Below are positions 1 through 9,793 of a stretch of 64,000 nt of DNA, one piece after another; the stretch's first letter is position 1; every line of letters begins with the position of its first letter. The position numbers and the translations under genes were made by a program. Origin of the DNA: Flavobacteriales bacterium (lineage in GTDB: Bacteria > Bacteroidota > Bacteroidia > Flavobacteriales_F > PHOS-HE28); the NCBI GenBank assembly GCA_016700415.1, contig CP065018.1, positions 496,001 through 560,000 of the forward strand, in the 5' to 3' direction. The notes under the pieces were generated by a model. That model worked only from the letters and a program-made list of their open reading frames with translations, did not search any database and had not been told where the DNA came from.

Positions 1-2442
1 ACCAAGGAAAGTTTCGTCTTCTATGACCGGCCCTCGATACAGAACGGGGCTTACAAGCGGGACAACTTCTACTACAAGAGCGATCCCTTCGTGATCGACA
101 GTTTGGACAACTTCACCAATGAAGGTCTGAATTTCGACGGCACCTTGATGAGCGCAGGCATCTTCCCCGACATCCGTGAGACTTTGCGCCTCCAGCCCGA
201 TTATGCCTTGGGCTTCGTGCGCCCCACAGGGGACGGAGGCTTGCCCTTGTATGGCAAGAAGGCCAAATTTTCGCAGACACTTAAACTGGACAACGCCGGT
301 CTTCATGGCGAGGGGGACCTCCATTTCCTCACCACCATCGCCAGCAGCAAAGACCTGTACTTCACGCCCGACACCACGTTCGGCGTGGCGGACACGTTGT
401 ACAACGGCGCTGCCTCAAGCCCCACCATGAACGTGCCCACGGTGCAGGCTTCCAACGTGTTCCTGCGCTTGGAACCCGCCAAGGACGTGCTGCTTGCCCG
501 CAATCTGGGGGCGCCCATGGTCATGTATGACAAGCAGGCTTATCTCTACGGAAAGACCGAGCTCAGCCCACAGGGTATGAGCGGCGCGGGTCTGGTGGAT
601 TTCACCAACGCCACGCTCAGTTCACGGCTGTTCGACTTCAAGACCATGACGGTGCATGCGGACACGAGCGACTTCAGGCTCACCGAGGGTGATACGGCCA
701 GCATCGCTTTCCGGACGGACAACGTGAACGCCACCGTGAAACTCGATGAGCGCATCGGCGAGTTCGTCAGCAACGGTACGGAAACCAAGGTGGAATTCCC
801 ATACAACCAGTACATCTGCTTCATGGACCGCTTCAAGTGGTACATGGACCAAGGCGATATCGAACTGGAGAGCGACCGCACCGCTTCCGCCGGAAACGAG
901 GACCTACAGCTTTCCGGCAGCAATTTCATCAGTGTCAACCCCGATCAGGACTCGCTCCGGTTCATGGCCCCCAAGGCCCGGTATGACCTGAAGAAGCACC
1001 TGATCACGGCCAATGAGGTCCAGTACATCCGTGTCGCCGACGCGTTGATCACTCCGGACAGCATGATGGTGCGCATCGGGCGGAACGCGAAGATGGACCC
1101 GCTGACCAACGCCACGGTCACCGCCAACTTCGTGAACAAGTACCACACCATTCATGATGCCACCGTGAACATCGCTGCGCGCAAGCAGTATAGCGGTTCC
1201 GGCACGTACGACTACAAGGATGAGACCGGGAAGATCTTCCCGATCAACATGAACAACATCAACGTGGACACCACCTATCAGACCTATGCACGGGGCAGGG
1301 TGGCACAGGATGAAGGATTCCAGCTCAGCCCGGCCTTCGACTTCTTCGGGGACGTACTGCTCTTGGCATCCAACAAGGAGCTCAGTTTCACCGGCAACAC
1401 GCGCATCCTGCAAGACTGCGCTGGCATTTCCAGGAACTGGATGGGCTTCACGGGTGAGATCGACCCGGCGGAGGTCTTCATTCCGGTGAGCGATTCCCTG
1501 GTCGATGCCCAGGGATTCCCCATCGGTGCGGGCATCTATATGACCAAGGACGATCCGTTCACCACTTATGGGACCTTCCTGAGCCGCAAAGAGGACAAGG
1601 CGGACCGGGACATCATCAGCGCCAAGGGCCTGCTCTTTTATGACAAGCCGAGCAAGTCCTACCTGATCTCCAACAAGGACAAGATCCGCCAGCGCAACCT
1701 GCCCGGGAACCTTGTGGGCCTGAGCACGACCACCTGCGTATTGACCGGCGACGGACACATCAGCCAAGGCGTCGATCTGGGGCAGGTGCAAGTGGATGCG
1801 TATGGTGAGCTGGAATACCGCGGCGACAGCGCCAAGACCACCACGCATGTCACGCTCTTGGCGGATTTCCCTTTCTTGGACAATGCCCTGGAAAAAATGG
1901 TCGCCGACATTGCCGCCTATCCGGAACAAAAGCAGGTGGACCTGTCCAAGACACCGTATGAACGTGCCATCCGTGAAGTGCTCGGCAAGGAGAAAAGCGA
2001 TAAGCTGATCAGTGAGCTCAGCATCAAGGGCGAAATCAAGAAGCTGCCTGATGAGCTGGTGAAAGCCTTGGTCTTCTGCGATCTGGACCTTCAGTGGAAC
2101 GCCGCTGATGAAGCCTGGCAGAGCAGTGGCCCGATCGGCCTTGGCACCGTGCTCAAGAAACCGGTGTACCGCTACTTGAAAGGCAAAATTGAATTCCAGC
2201 GCAAGCGCAGCGGCGATGTGATGACCATCCTGCTGATGCTCGACGACCAGACCTACTGGTTCTTCCAGTACGCCCGCAACTACCTTTATGCTTACAGCGG
2301 CAATGCGGATTTCAATACGATGATCAGTGACCTGAAGGACGACAAGCGCAAGTTCGCCGGCAAGAAGGACGTGCCCGATTACCAGTTCATTTTGACGAAC
2401 AAACGAAAGGCGGACGAATTCCGTGACCGCTTTGGATTATAA
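1..2442 (+). CDS. Large conserved protein of unknown function, 5'-truncated by the window edge
   Basis: Frame 1 is open from the first base, so the gene begins upstream and the GTG at 91 is not a convincing start. The visible 813 residues are rich in alternating polar/hydrophobic strands (repeated TLKLDN-, TVHADTSDF- and TVNIAARK-like stretches), which suggests an extended beta structure. No enzyme motif, lipobox or C-terminal sorting domain is visible. The last 120 residues have a different, more helical character. The stop (TAA at 2440-2442) lies directly before the ATG of plsY, so the two are probably co-transcribed. I do not recognise a named family. Large proteins of this style occur in Bacteroidota and may act in the envelope, but that is inference. 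Confidence 0.75.
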   Translation, partial: TKESFVFYDRPSIQNGAYKRDNFYYKSDPFVIDSLDNFTNEGLNFDGTLMSAGIFPDIRETLRLQPDYALGFVRPTGDGGLPLYGKKAKFSQTLKLDNAGLHGEGDLHFLTTIASSKDLYFTPDTTFGVADTLYNGAASSPTMNVPTVQASNVFLRLEPAKDVLLARNLGAPMVMYDKQAYLYGKTELSPQGMSGAGLVDFTNATLSSRLFDFKTMTVHADTSDFRLTEGDTASIAFRTDNVNATVKLDERIGEFVSNGTETKVEFPYNQYICFMDRFKWYMDQGDIELESDRTASAGNEDLQLSGSNFISVNPDQDSLRFMAPKARYDLKKHLITANEVQYIRVADALITPDSMMVRIGRNAKMDPLTNATVTANFVNKYHTIHDATVNIAARKQYSGSGTYDYKDETGKIFPINMNNINVDTTYQTYARGRVAQDEGFQLSPAFDFFGDVLLLASNKELSFTGNTRILQDCAGISRNWMGFTGEIDPAEVFIPVSDSLVDAQGFPIGAGIYMTKDDPFTTYGTFLSRKEDKADRDIISAKGLLFYDKPSKSYLISNKDKIRQRNLPGNLVGLSTTTCVLTGDGHISQGVDLGQVQVDAYGELEYRGDSAKTTTHVTLLADFPFLDNALEKMVADIAAYPEQKQVDLSKTPYERAIREVLGKEKSDKLISELSIKGEIKKLPDELVKALVFCDLDLQWNAADEAWQSSGPIGLGTVLKKPVYRYLKGKIEFQRKRSGDVMTILLMLDDQTYWFFQYARNYLYAYSGNADFNTMISDLKDDKRKFAGKKDVPDYQFILTNKRKADEFRDRFGL

Positions 2443-2443
2443 C

Positions 2444-3094
2444 ATGGATTTCCCTTGGATGTTCGGCCTTACGGCCATGGTGATCAGCTACCTCTGCGGG
2501 AGCGTTCCCTCTTCGGTATGGTGGGGCAAAGGCTTCTTCGGGGTGGATGTCCGTGAACATGGAAGCCATAACGCCGGTGCTACGAACACCTTCCGGGTGC
2601 TGGGACCCAAGGCCGGCATCCCTGTGCTCCTCTTGGACGTGTTGAAGGGCTTTCTGCCGGTGCGCCTGCTGCCCCTGTGGAGCGGGGCGGAACCCTATTC
2701 AGACGTATGGACCTTGCTCCGGGTTCTTTTGGTATTGACTGCCGTGGTCGGACATCTCTATCCTGTTTTCGCCGGGTTCCGGGGAGGCAAAGGGATCGCC
2801 ACTTCGCTGGGCGGGGTGTTGGCCATCCATCCCGGCTCGGCGCTGATCTGCATCGGCGTGTTCTTCGTTGTCTTTCTGGCCACGCGGTACGTTTCCTTGG
2901 CCTCCCTCACTGCGGCCCTCGCGTTCCCCCTCGCGATCGCTTTTGCATTCCACGAGCAGAGCCACGTGTTGCTAGGCTTCGCCATTGTTTTGTGCGCAGT
3001 GGTCTTCTTCACCCATAGGCACAATATCGGCCGTCTGCTGAAGGGAAATGAGAACCGCATGGACCTTTTCGGAAGATCGACCGTGAAGTCATGA
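2444..3094 (+). CDS. plsY: Glycerol-3-phosphate acyltransferase PlsY
   Basis: PlsY is an integral inner-membrane enzyme that moves an acyl group from acyl-phosphate to glycerol-3-phosphate, giving lysophosphatidic acid, the first step of phospholipid synthesis. The protein (216 aa) has the family's hydrophobic segments and both diagnostic loops: GSVPSS with HGSHNAGATNTFRVLG near residues 20-52, and GHLYPVFAGFRGGKGIATSLG-type residues around 105-125. I chose ATG 2444, one base after the upstream stop, over the in-frame GTG at 2423, because MDFPWMFGLTAMVISYLCGS gives a normal PlsY N-terminus. The 3' end overlaps the next gene by ATGA. Confidence 0.95.
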   Translation: MDFPWMFGLTAMVISYLCGSVPSSVWWGKGFFGVDVREHGSHNAGATNTFRVLGPKAGIPVLLLDVLKGFLPVRLLPLWSGAEPYSDVWTLLRVLLVLTAVVGHLYPVFAGFRGGKGIATSLGGVLAIHPGSALICIGVFFVVFLATRYVSLASLTAALAFPLAIAFAFHEQSHVLLGFAIVLCAVVFFTHRHNIGRLLKGNENRMDLFGRSTVKS

Positions 3095-6000
3095 GGCATT
3101 TGGTCCAAATCCCCTACCTGGCCACGATCGGTCTGATCCTGCTGGTGGCGCTTCCGGACAACGCCCGAGCGCAAGGCGGTGACAAAGCCATGCAGGCCCA
3201 AGCGGACGCGCTCTTCGAGAAGGGTGAATACGCACAGGCCTATCCGATGTACTCCCAGTTGGTGAGCCTTTCGCCGCAGGATCATGTGCTGAACTACAAA
3301 TTCGGCGCTTGCACCTTGTACGGAGGTGATGACAAGGACAAGGCGATCGGCTACCTGAAATTCGCGGTCACCGGACCGGCCACGCCCAACCTCGCGCGAT
3401 ACTTCTTGGGCAGGGCCTATCAATTGGATTACCGCTTTGATGATGCCATAACCGCCTATCAGCACTACAGGGGTACTGCTGACAAGAAGCTTTTGGCGCA
3501 GTTCCCGGTGGATGCCATGGAACAGCAATGCAGGAACGGCAAGTATTTGTTGAGCAACCTGAAGGACATCGAGGTGATGAACAAGGTGCAGGTGGACGCT
3601 GCGGATTTTTTCCGGTTCTATGACCTGAGCGACATCGGTGGGAAGATCGTGGTGACGCCGGACGAACTGCTCACGAATTACGACCGCAAGAGCGGCGAAC
3701 CCTTCCTGACCTACCTGCCCACTGGAGGCGGCCCCATTTATTTCAGCAGCTTCGGCAAGGACGGTAAGACCGGCAAGGACATCTACCGGAGCGAACTGTT
3801 ACCTACCGGAGGTTATGCCAGCCCCATGAAGATCGCGGGCTACATCAATACGGCGGAGGACGAGGCGTACGCCGTGATGGCACCGGACGGCAAGACCTTC
3901 TATTTCTGCAGCAAGGGCCACAACAGCATGGGGGGCTATGATGTGTTCAAGAGCACCTATGACAAGGGCATGGACACGTTCGGTGCGCCGGAGAACATGG
4001 ACTTCGCGGTGAACACCCCGGCCGATGAACTGCTGTACATCGTAGGCCCGGACGGTGAACAGGCCTGTTTCGCCAGTGACCGGGACAGCAAGCAGGGTAT
4101 GTTGAACGTGTACCGGGTAGGCACCACGCAGACCCCGATCAACATCACCGTGCTCAAGGGCACCTATGCATCCGCCTTCGACCCCACGGACCGGCGGGCG
4201 CACATTATAGTGGAGGATGCGCTCACCCGCGAGCGCGTGGCCGATGTCAATACGGACATGAACGGAAGCTATTTATTGGCGCTTCCACGTGGCGGCAAAT
4301 ACAAATTTCTGGTGGAGGGAGGGCCGGGCGGCCTGACCCATTTAGAGACCGTGGACGTGCCACCGAACGATCGACCGAAGGTGTACAAGCAGGAGGTCCA
4401 ACTGGTGGAACAAGGCGGCGAAAAAGTAGTGATCAAGAACTACTTCGACCAACCGCTGGAGGATGATGTGATGGCTTTGGCCTTGAACGAGATCAAGCGG
4501 CGGGCCAAACTGGACGTCACCGGTGAAAAGGCCGTGGACCAGGTGACAGTCCAAGCGAGCCGCTCTGACGAGCCTTTGCAAGCTGCCGGTTTCGATGGCA
4601 CAATGACCATGACCAAGGCGCAGGACCTGGCGCGAAAGGATGCGGACGGATCGACAGCCTTGGCTGTAGAACAGGACCGTCAGGCGAATACCGCGTATGA
4701 CATGGCGCTGAAAAACGTCACTACGGCCGAAGCCGCATCCAAGCGTGCCCGCGAATTGGTGCAACAGGCCGATCGGGCGGAAAAGGTGGAGGAGAAGGAC
4801 CCGATCATGCGGCAGGCGGCCGAAGCCAAGCAACTCTCCCAAGAGGCCAATGAACGTGCCCGTGCCGCATATCGTACAGCCGGTGAATTGGAAGCCGCAG
4901 GCCAGGCCACCCGAACGGAAGCGGCCACTGCGGCTGCCTTGACCGCGGCTATTGCCCAAGCACAGGCCTCCGGGGACCGCGACATGGCGACCACGGCTCT
5001 GAAGCAACTGAAGGCCCGCATGGATGCGAAGAACGGCCCCGAAGGTCAACTTGATGAGGCCGAACGTACCAGGCGCGCGGCCACGGTTGCGGGATCGGAG
5101 GCTTCCCAAAAGATGAGGCAGGCCACCGCTCAACGGGAGGAAGAGAACCTGTTGGCCGAGCGTATCGACCGTCTGAAACGGGATGCGGCCAATGCGAAAG
5201 GTCGGAAAAAGGAAGAGATCAACGGACAACTTTCCGTGTTGGATCCCCAACGTTCCGCTCTCCATGACGAAGTGGAGGACGCCTTCGAAAAAGCACAGGA
5301 CGCCGAGGACCACGCTGCTTTGGCAAGGGGCCAAGCACAGTTGGTGAGGTATTTGAACGGTGATAAGAGCGCTTGGAAGGAAGACGCCCTGCCAAAGAAC
5401 GAATTGGCCGGTATGGAGCAACGCCTGTCCGACGTGAGGGCTGAAAATAAGGCATTGGCCATCGACGAGCGGTATGCTCCGTTGCGCTCCATGTCCGCGG
5501 AAGAGCGGGAGCGTAGCACCTTTGATTGGGGAACGAACTGGTCGATGGCCGATCTGCTGAACGGCAACTATCTGGCGGTATCGAAGTCCAGGACCGGGGT
5601 GGACGCCGTTCAAGGCGAACAAGCGGATGTCCTGGCCGTTACCAGTTCTCAAGAAGTATCACAAAAGAGCGATGGCAGCGCTCCCACGAGCGGTGCCGAT
5701 CAACGGCAAGATGCATTGGGGACCACGGTTACAGGTACAAGCACGAGCGATGCGACCGGAAATATGACCGGGAATAATACAGGAACGGAAACCAGGCCTG
5801 AAAATGATGATCGATCCAACAGTTCCGTCGATACAAGCACGAACGAGGATCTGGCCATGCAGGCGGACCGGCCAGCAGCGAACAAAATTGACAAGGAACA
5901 AGCCTCCTCGGACCGCGACACTTCCGTGGTGGGCGATGGCCTCTCGGGGAATGATCCGGAAGGAACGAACAGGAACGCGGAAAGCAGCGCGGGCAACAGG

Positions 6001-9000
6001 TCACCCGGCGAAAGAGCGGGGACCGATGGAACCCTGCGAGCGGGGAATGATACTGGATCCATTGCAGGGGCCGATACAAAGGCGCCGGGCACACCGATCG
6101 CAGGTAGTGCTTCCGCTGACAGCGCAAAGGGAGGCTCATCCGACCAAGCGGCCCAGAACGGGGACAGCTCCGATGGGGGCAAGCCGCTTGCGGGGAACAA
6201 CGGCACTTCGGTGACCGATCGGAAAGAAGATGGAACGCGGGAGCTTGAGGGCAACACAACCAACGCGAGCAACACCTCCAACGTGAGCAATACGGACAAT
6301 GCGGGCAATGCCGCCAACACAGGGCAGCATACCTCCGCGGACGCTGACGAACAAGCCTTCATCCTAGCGAACAAACTCGCGGAACTGGAGCAACTGCGCG
6401 ATGGTGAAAAGTCCAGGGCGAAACGCGACAGCTTGGACCAGGCCATCACCGACCAACGCAAGCTGATCAAGACCTATCAGACCGACCACACCGGAACCGT
6501 TGCTGAGACCACGCCCGTGGTCGTTGAGCGCAATGCGCCGGTCGATTACAAGCCGTTGGAATTCGACCTGTCCATATTGGACGAGCAACTGGCGGAAGAG
6601 GCCTACCCCGGCTTCAACCTGCGCAAAAAAGAGATCTTGGACGGCCCCGGCGATGCGCGCGACAAGGCGAACATGCTGCATGCGCTCGAAATGGAGCTGG
6701 TGGACAGCATCGATGCGCAAACAGCGAAGAATTTGACGGTGTTGGACCAGCGACCGGAGCTTGCGGACAAGATCCTGCCCAGATTGGAACGCTGGCGCCA
6801 ATTGAAGTCCGCGCACGTGGACAGCGCTGCGGCAGCCCTGGCCGAAGTGGACAAGGAATACGTTGCGTCCGAATCTCGGGCCATGGAGGATGCTCAATTG
6901 TCGGGTCAGGCCATCAAGCAACAGCCTTCAAACGGGAATGGGCAGCCCGCAACACCGCACAACGACGCCTATGTGACCATCGCTTCCGACCTGTCACAGA
7001 TCTACTCGAGCGCCTTGGAGGCACGCTCCAATAAGAACCGGGAGGCGGTGGCGTTGAAAGACCGGGACCTCGAACAGGTAGCACAGAAGTTGGCCGAGGT
7101 CGACAGTTTGGAAAAGGTGTTGCAGGACACACCGGGAGGAAAGAACTATGACAAGCTACGGCAACGGATCGACCGGAAGATCGATGATGTCCTGATCCAG
7201 AACGTGGAATTGGGGCAGCGCATGGCCTTCATCAGCAACAGTGAGTACGATGTGGCCAAGGACAGTGCGAAAGTGCTGGAGAAGGCGGTGTCCCGCATGG
7301 GGCTTCCCCCGAATGAGCCTTTGTTACAGATGGTAAAGTCCTATGTAGGAGCGGCGGACGATGCCATGGGAAAGGCCAAAGCGTTCCGTAAGGATGCCGA
7401 CCGTACCGATGATATCCTCAAGCGGAACTCGCTCTACCGCCAGGCCTATGGGGAGGAGTTGAAGGCGCTTCGGGACTACGACCGCTCGCACACGGTCCGG
7501 AATTATTTATTGAGCGGTCAAGCTGTTCCCAGTGCGGCCCTCACCTATGAGCAAGTGGAGGAGCTGATGTTCAAGCCTGTACTTGCCGCCGCACCGGCCC
7601 GCAATTCCGGCCGGGAAGATCAAAAGGGCAACATGGAAAAACCGGCCGGGACCGCGGTGGACACCCTTGCGGAGAAGCCTGTTGATGTTGTTTCCGTGGT
7701 ACCCGTTAATGGAGGGCAGGATGTTGCTGAAACGGACCAGGCGAACGCGGACCTGCCCGGCTCAGTGAAGTCCGACCGGAAAACGACCGGTGAAGCTGCT
7801 CGTCCGGGAGGTGTCCCCATCGCATCGCCGATCGCCACGCAGACGGACAGCTCCCTGCTCTCGAAGTATCTGGACAACTACTACTACCTCAGCCCTTCCG
7901 AGCGCGCCACCGTGAAGGGCGGTGATGAGGAACGCAGGTATTTCCTGATGAAGGGAAGCTCGATGGAGGACCGTGCAAAGGCGGATGCCGCAAGTACGGA
8001 GGCTGAGGGCGCGGCCCAATTGGCAACTGACTTGCGTACCGAGGTCGTTTCGGAACAGGGTTCGGATGGATCGTCCGCCGCCCCGGATGCTGAAAAACGC
8101 ACCGGACTTTTGAACACTCGTGCGGACGCGCTCATGCAGCGGTCCGACTCACTGCATCGTGTGGCTGACCGCTTGATCTCCAAGGCAACATCGAGTGACG
8201 CCCAAGCCGCCATCTTGATGCAGGGCATGCCAGCGGACCGTTCCGCGGCGATCATGGACCTCGAGCAAGGCCGCCGGCGCACCGAGCCGTTGTTGGCCCG
8301 GACCAGGCCCACGCCGGAAGCAGAGGCTCCCGGGGCCTCGAATAATGATCAGGCGGTGGTCATTGCTGATAGTACCGTTCCTACTTCAGCGACCCCGGAG
8401 CGGACAGAGGACATCGGGGCCAATGCCCCGGAAACCGCACCTGCGCGGGTCAATGCCGGTGCGGAACGCATTTCCCGGGTGACGCCCGTGGTCGGCAACG
8501 CCCCGGCACCTTTCACCGGTCCCTTGGTGAATGATGTCTTCCAATTCGCGGATGCGGCACCACTGCGCGAAGAACCGATCCCCATCGATGTGCCCATGCC
8601 AGAGGGCGTGGTGTACAAAGTGCAAGTGGGGGCCTTCCGCAACGCCTTGCCCATCGAGGCCTTCAGCGATATGACCCCGGTGGCGGGAGAGCATGCCGGG
8701 AACGGTCTGGTGCGGTACACGGCCGGCATGTTCACCAGCGCCGACGCGGCCTCGAAGGCAGGAGCCAAGGTGCGTGCCCGCGGCTATCGCGACGCGTTCG
8801 TGGTGGCGTACATGGACGGCAAGCGCGTGCCCTTGCGGGATGCGATGATCGCGGAACGCCAAGTAGCCGCAGCGGCGCCGACGGCCCAAGTGCCTGTATC
8901 CGCTCCGGCCAGCACAACACCACGGCCTACGACGACCACGACGACGACCACTGCGGCGGTCACCCCGGGCACCACCGCACCGGTGCCCGCCATGGTCCCT

Positions 9001-9471
9001 GTTCCGGCGACCGTACAAGTACCGCAAGCCGATGCGGAAGCCGCAGTGTTGGCGGCCTATCCGTCCTCGGCGGAGGAAGTGCTCGCGGAGTTCAAGCCTG
9101 CAGCCGGGGCATCGGAGTATTACAACGATCCCACGGCCGCACCGGCCAAGCAGGTGGAAGCGGTGAAGGGGCTCTTCTTCACGGTACAGGTCGGGGTGTA
9201 CAGCAAACCGACCGCCTTGGACAAATTGTTCAACATCACCCCGCTCAACAGTGAATTGACCGCCAACCAAAAGATCCGCTACACCACCGGGATATTCCTG
9301 GACGAGGGGAATGCCGTGACGCGCAAGAACGGTACCGTGTCGCTGGGGGTGACGGACGCCTTCGTAACGGCCTACCTCAACGGCAAGCGCATCCCGGTCC
9401 GGGATGCGCGGGCATTGTTGGCGAAATTCGGTCGCTCCGTATTGGTTGATCCAACACTGGTCACACAATGA
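3091..9471 (+). CDS. Giant TPR / PD40 / coiled-coil envelope protein with two C-terminal SPOR-like domains
   Basis: This 2126-aa protein starts with a signal peptide (cleavage near NARAQ, residues 24-28). TPR-like helices cover about 30-165. PD40-type beta-propeller strands (YFSSFGKDG..GKDIYRS, TFYFCSKGHNSMGGYDVF) follow at about 205-330, then a carboxypeptidase-regulatory-like segment near 350-430. A very long Ala/Glu/Gln/Arg-rich coiled coil is broken by an Asn/Gly/Ser/Thr-rich linker (about 850-1090). Two related SPOR-like domains, VYKVQVGAFRN and FFTVQVGVYSK, lie at about 1840-1915 and 2030-2108, joined by a Thr-rich linker. SPOR domains bind denuded peptidoglycan and PD40/TPR parts are common in Bacteroidota envelope proteins, so a periplasmic scaffold linking wall and outer membrane is a reasonable inference. 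The start overlaps the plsY stop (ATGA). Confidence 0.85.
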   Translation: MRHLVQIPYLATIGLILLVALPDNARAQGGDKAMQAQADALFEKGEYAQAYPMYSQLVSLSPQDHVLNYKFGACTLYGGDDKDKAIGYLKFAVTGPATPNLARYFLGRAYQLDYRFDDAITAYQHYRGTADKKLLAQFPVDAMEQQCRNGKYLLSNLKDIEVMNKVQVDAADFFRFYDLSDIGGKIVVTPDELLTNYDRKSGEPFLTYLPTGGGPIYFSSFGKDGKTGKDIYRSELLPTGGYASPMKIAGYINTAEDEAYAVMAPDGKTFYFCSKGHNSMGGYDVFKSTYDKGMDTFGAPENMDFAVNTPADELLYIVGPDGEQACFASDRDSKQGMLNVYRVGTTQTPINITVLKGTYASAFDPTDRRAHIIVEDALTRERVADVNTDMNGSYLLALPRGGKYKFLVEGGPGGLTHLETVDVPPNDRPKVYKQEVQLVEQGGEKVVIKNYFDQPLEDDVMALALNEIKRRAKLDVTGEKAVDQVTVQASRSDEPLQAAGFDGTMTMTKAQDLARKDADGSTALAVEQDRQANTAYDMALKNVTTAEAASKRARELVQQADRAEKVEEKDPIMRQAAEAKQLSQEANERARAAYRTAGELEAAGQATRTEAATAAALTAAIAQAQASGDRDMATTALKQLKARMDAKNGPEGQLDEAERTRRAATVAGSEASQKMRQATAQREEENLLAERIDRLKRDAANAKGRKKEEINGQLSVLDPQRSALHDEVEDAFEKAQDAEDHAALARGQAQLVRYLNGDKSAWKEDALPKNELAGMEQRLSDVRAENKALAIDERYAPLRSMSAEERERSTFDWGTNWSMADLLNGNYLAVSKSRTGVDAVQGEQADVLAVTSSQEVSQKSDGSAPTSGADQRQDALGTTVTGTSTSDATGNMTGNNTGTETRPENDDRSNSSVDTSTNEDLAMQADRPAANKIDKEQASSDRDTSVVGDGLSGNDPEGTNRNAESSAGNRSPGERAGTDGTLRAGNDTGSIAGADTKAPGTPIAGSASADSAKGGSSDQAAQNGDSSDGGKPLAGNNGTSVTDRKEDGTRELEGNTTNASNTSNVSNTDNAGNAANTGQHTSADADEQAFILANKLAELEQLRDGEKSRAKRDSLDQAITDQRKLIKTYQTDHTGTVAETTPVVVERNAPVDYKPLEFDLSILDEQLAEEAYPGFNLRKKEILDGPGDARDKANMLHALEMELVDSIDAQTAKNLTVLDQRPELADKILPRLERWRQLKSAHVDSAAAALAEVDKEYVASESRAMEDAQLSGQAIKQQPSNGNGQPATPHNDAYVTIASDLSQIYSSALEARSNKNREAVALKDRDLEQVAQKLAEVDSLEKVLQDTPGGKNYDKLRQRIDRKIDDVLIQNVELGQRMAFISNSEYDVAKDSAKVLEKAVSRMGLPPNEPLLQMVKSYVGAADDAMGKAKAFRKDADRTDDILKRNSLYRQAYGEELKALRDYDRSHTVRNYLLSGQAVPSAALTYEQVEELMFKPVLAAAPARNSGREDQKGNMEKPAGTAVDTLAEKPVDVVSVVPVNGGQDVAETDQANADLPGSVKSDRKTTGEAARPGGVPIASPIATQTDSSLLSKYLDNYYYLSPSERATVKGGDEERRYFLMKGSSMEDRAKADAASTEAEGAAQLATDLRTEVVSEQGSDGSSAAPDAEKRTGLLNTRADALMQRSDSLHRVADRLISKATSSDAQAAILMQGMPADRSAAIMDLEQGRRRTEPLLARTRPTPEAEAPGASNNDQAVVIADSTVPTSATPERTEDIGANAPETAPARVNAGAERISRVTPVVGNAPAPFTGPLVNDVFQFADAAPLREEPIPIDVPMPEGVVYKVQVGAFRNALPIEAFSDMTPVAGEHAGNGLVRYTAGMFTSADAASKAGAKVRARGYRDAFVVAYMDGKRVPLRDAMIAERQVAAAAPTAQVPVSAPASTTPRPTTTTTTTTAAVTPGTTAPVPAMVPVPATVQVPQADAEAAVLAAYPSSAEEVLAEFKPAAGASEYYNDPTAAPAKQVEAVKGLFFTVQVGVYSKPTALDKLFNITPLNSELTANQKIRYTTGIFLDEGNAVTRKNGTVSLGVTDAFVTAYLNGKRIPVRDARALLAKFGRSVLVDPTLVTQ

Positions 9472-9511
9472 CCGGTTCCTTAACTTCGCCTTCGGAAGAA
9501 CCCAAAGCCCG

Positions 9512-9793
9512 ATGAAGATGGAGCGGAACGGAGAGGAGCAGGGCCGGCATGAGACCCATGTGCTTGAGGACAAAGCCAAGGAGATCGTGCTGCACAATGA
9601 TGACGTCAACACGTTCGAGCACGTCATCGTGAGCCTGATGGAGATCTGCGACCATGATCCCCTGCAGGCTGAACAATGTGCATGGCTCGTCCACTACAAG
9701 GGCCGATGCAGCGTGAAGCGGGGCAGCTTCGATGTGTTGCGGCCCCTGTGCGAGGCCCTGTGTGAACGCGGTCTTTCCGCGGACATTCAATGA
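9512..9793 (+). CDS. clpS: ATP-dependent Clp protease adaptor ClpS
   Basis: ClpS is a small cytosolic adaptor that delivers N-degron substrates to ClpA/ClpC-ClpP. The 93-aa product has the family core: EIVLHNDDVNTFEHVI (binding-pocket Asn-Asp-Asp followed by Thr-Phe) and later AWLVHYKGRCSVKRG, matching the usual A-x-x-x-H-x-x-G-x-x-x-V-x-x-G pattern. ATG 9512 gives a normal-length protein. An upstream in-frame ATG at 9404 would run back into the SPOR gene and is unlikely. The stop overlaps the next ATG (ATGA at 9790). Confidence 0.93.
   Translation: MKMERNGEEQGRHETHVLEDKAKEIVLHNDDVNTFEHVIVSLMEICDHDPLQAEQCAWLVHYKGRCSVKRGSFDVLRPLCEALCERGLSADIQ

Noticed and set aside
904..1929. Long antisense open frame opposite the first gene
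   Set aside because: A shadow frame in GC-rich codons; the plus-strand protein has consistent composition and overlaps plsY naturally.
4342..5652. 436-codon open frame opposite the SPOR protein
   Set aside because: It lies fully within the coiled-coil coding region of a well-supported gene, with Leu/Arg/His-rich shadow composition.
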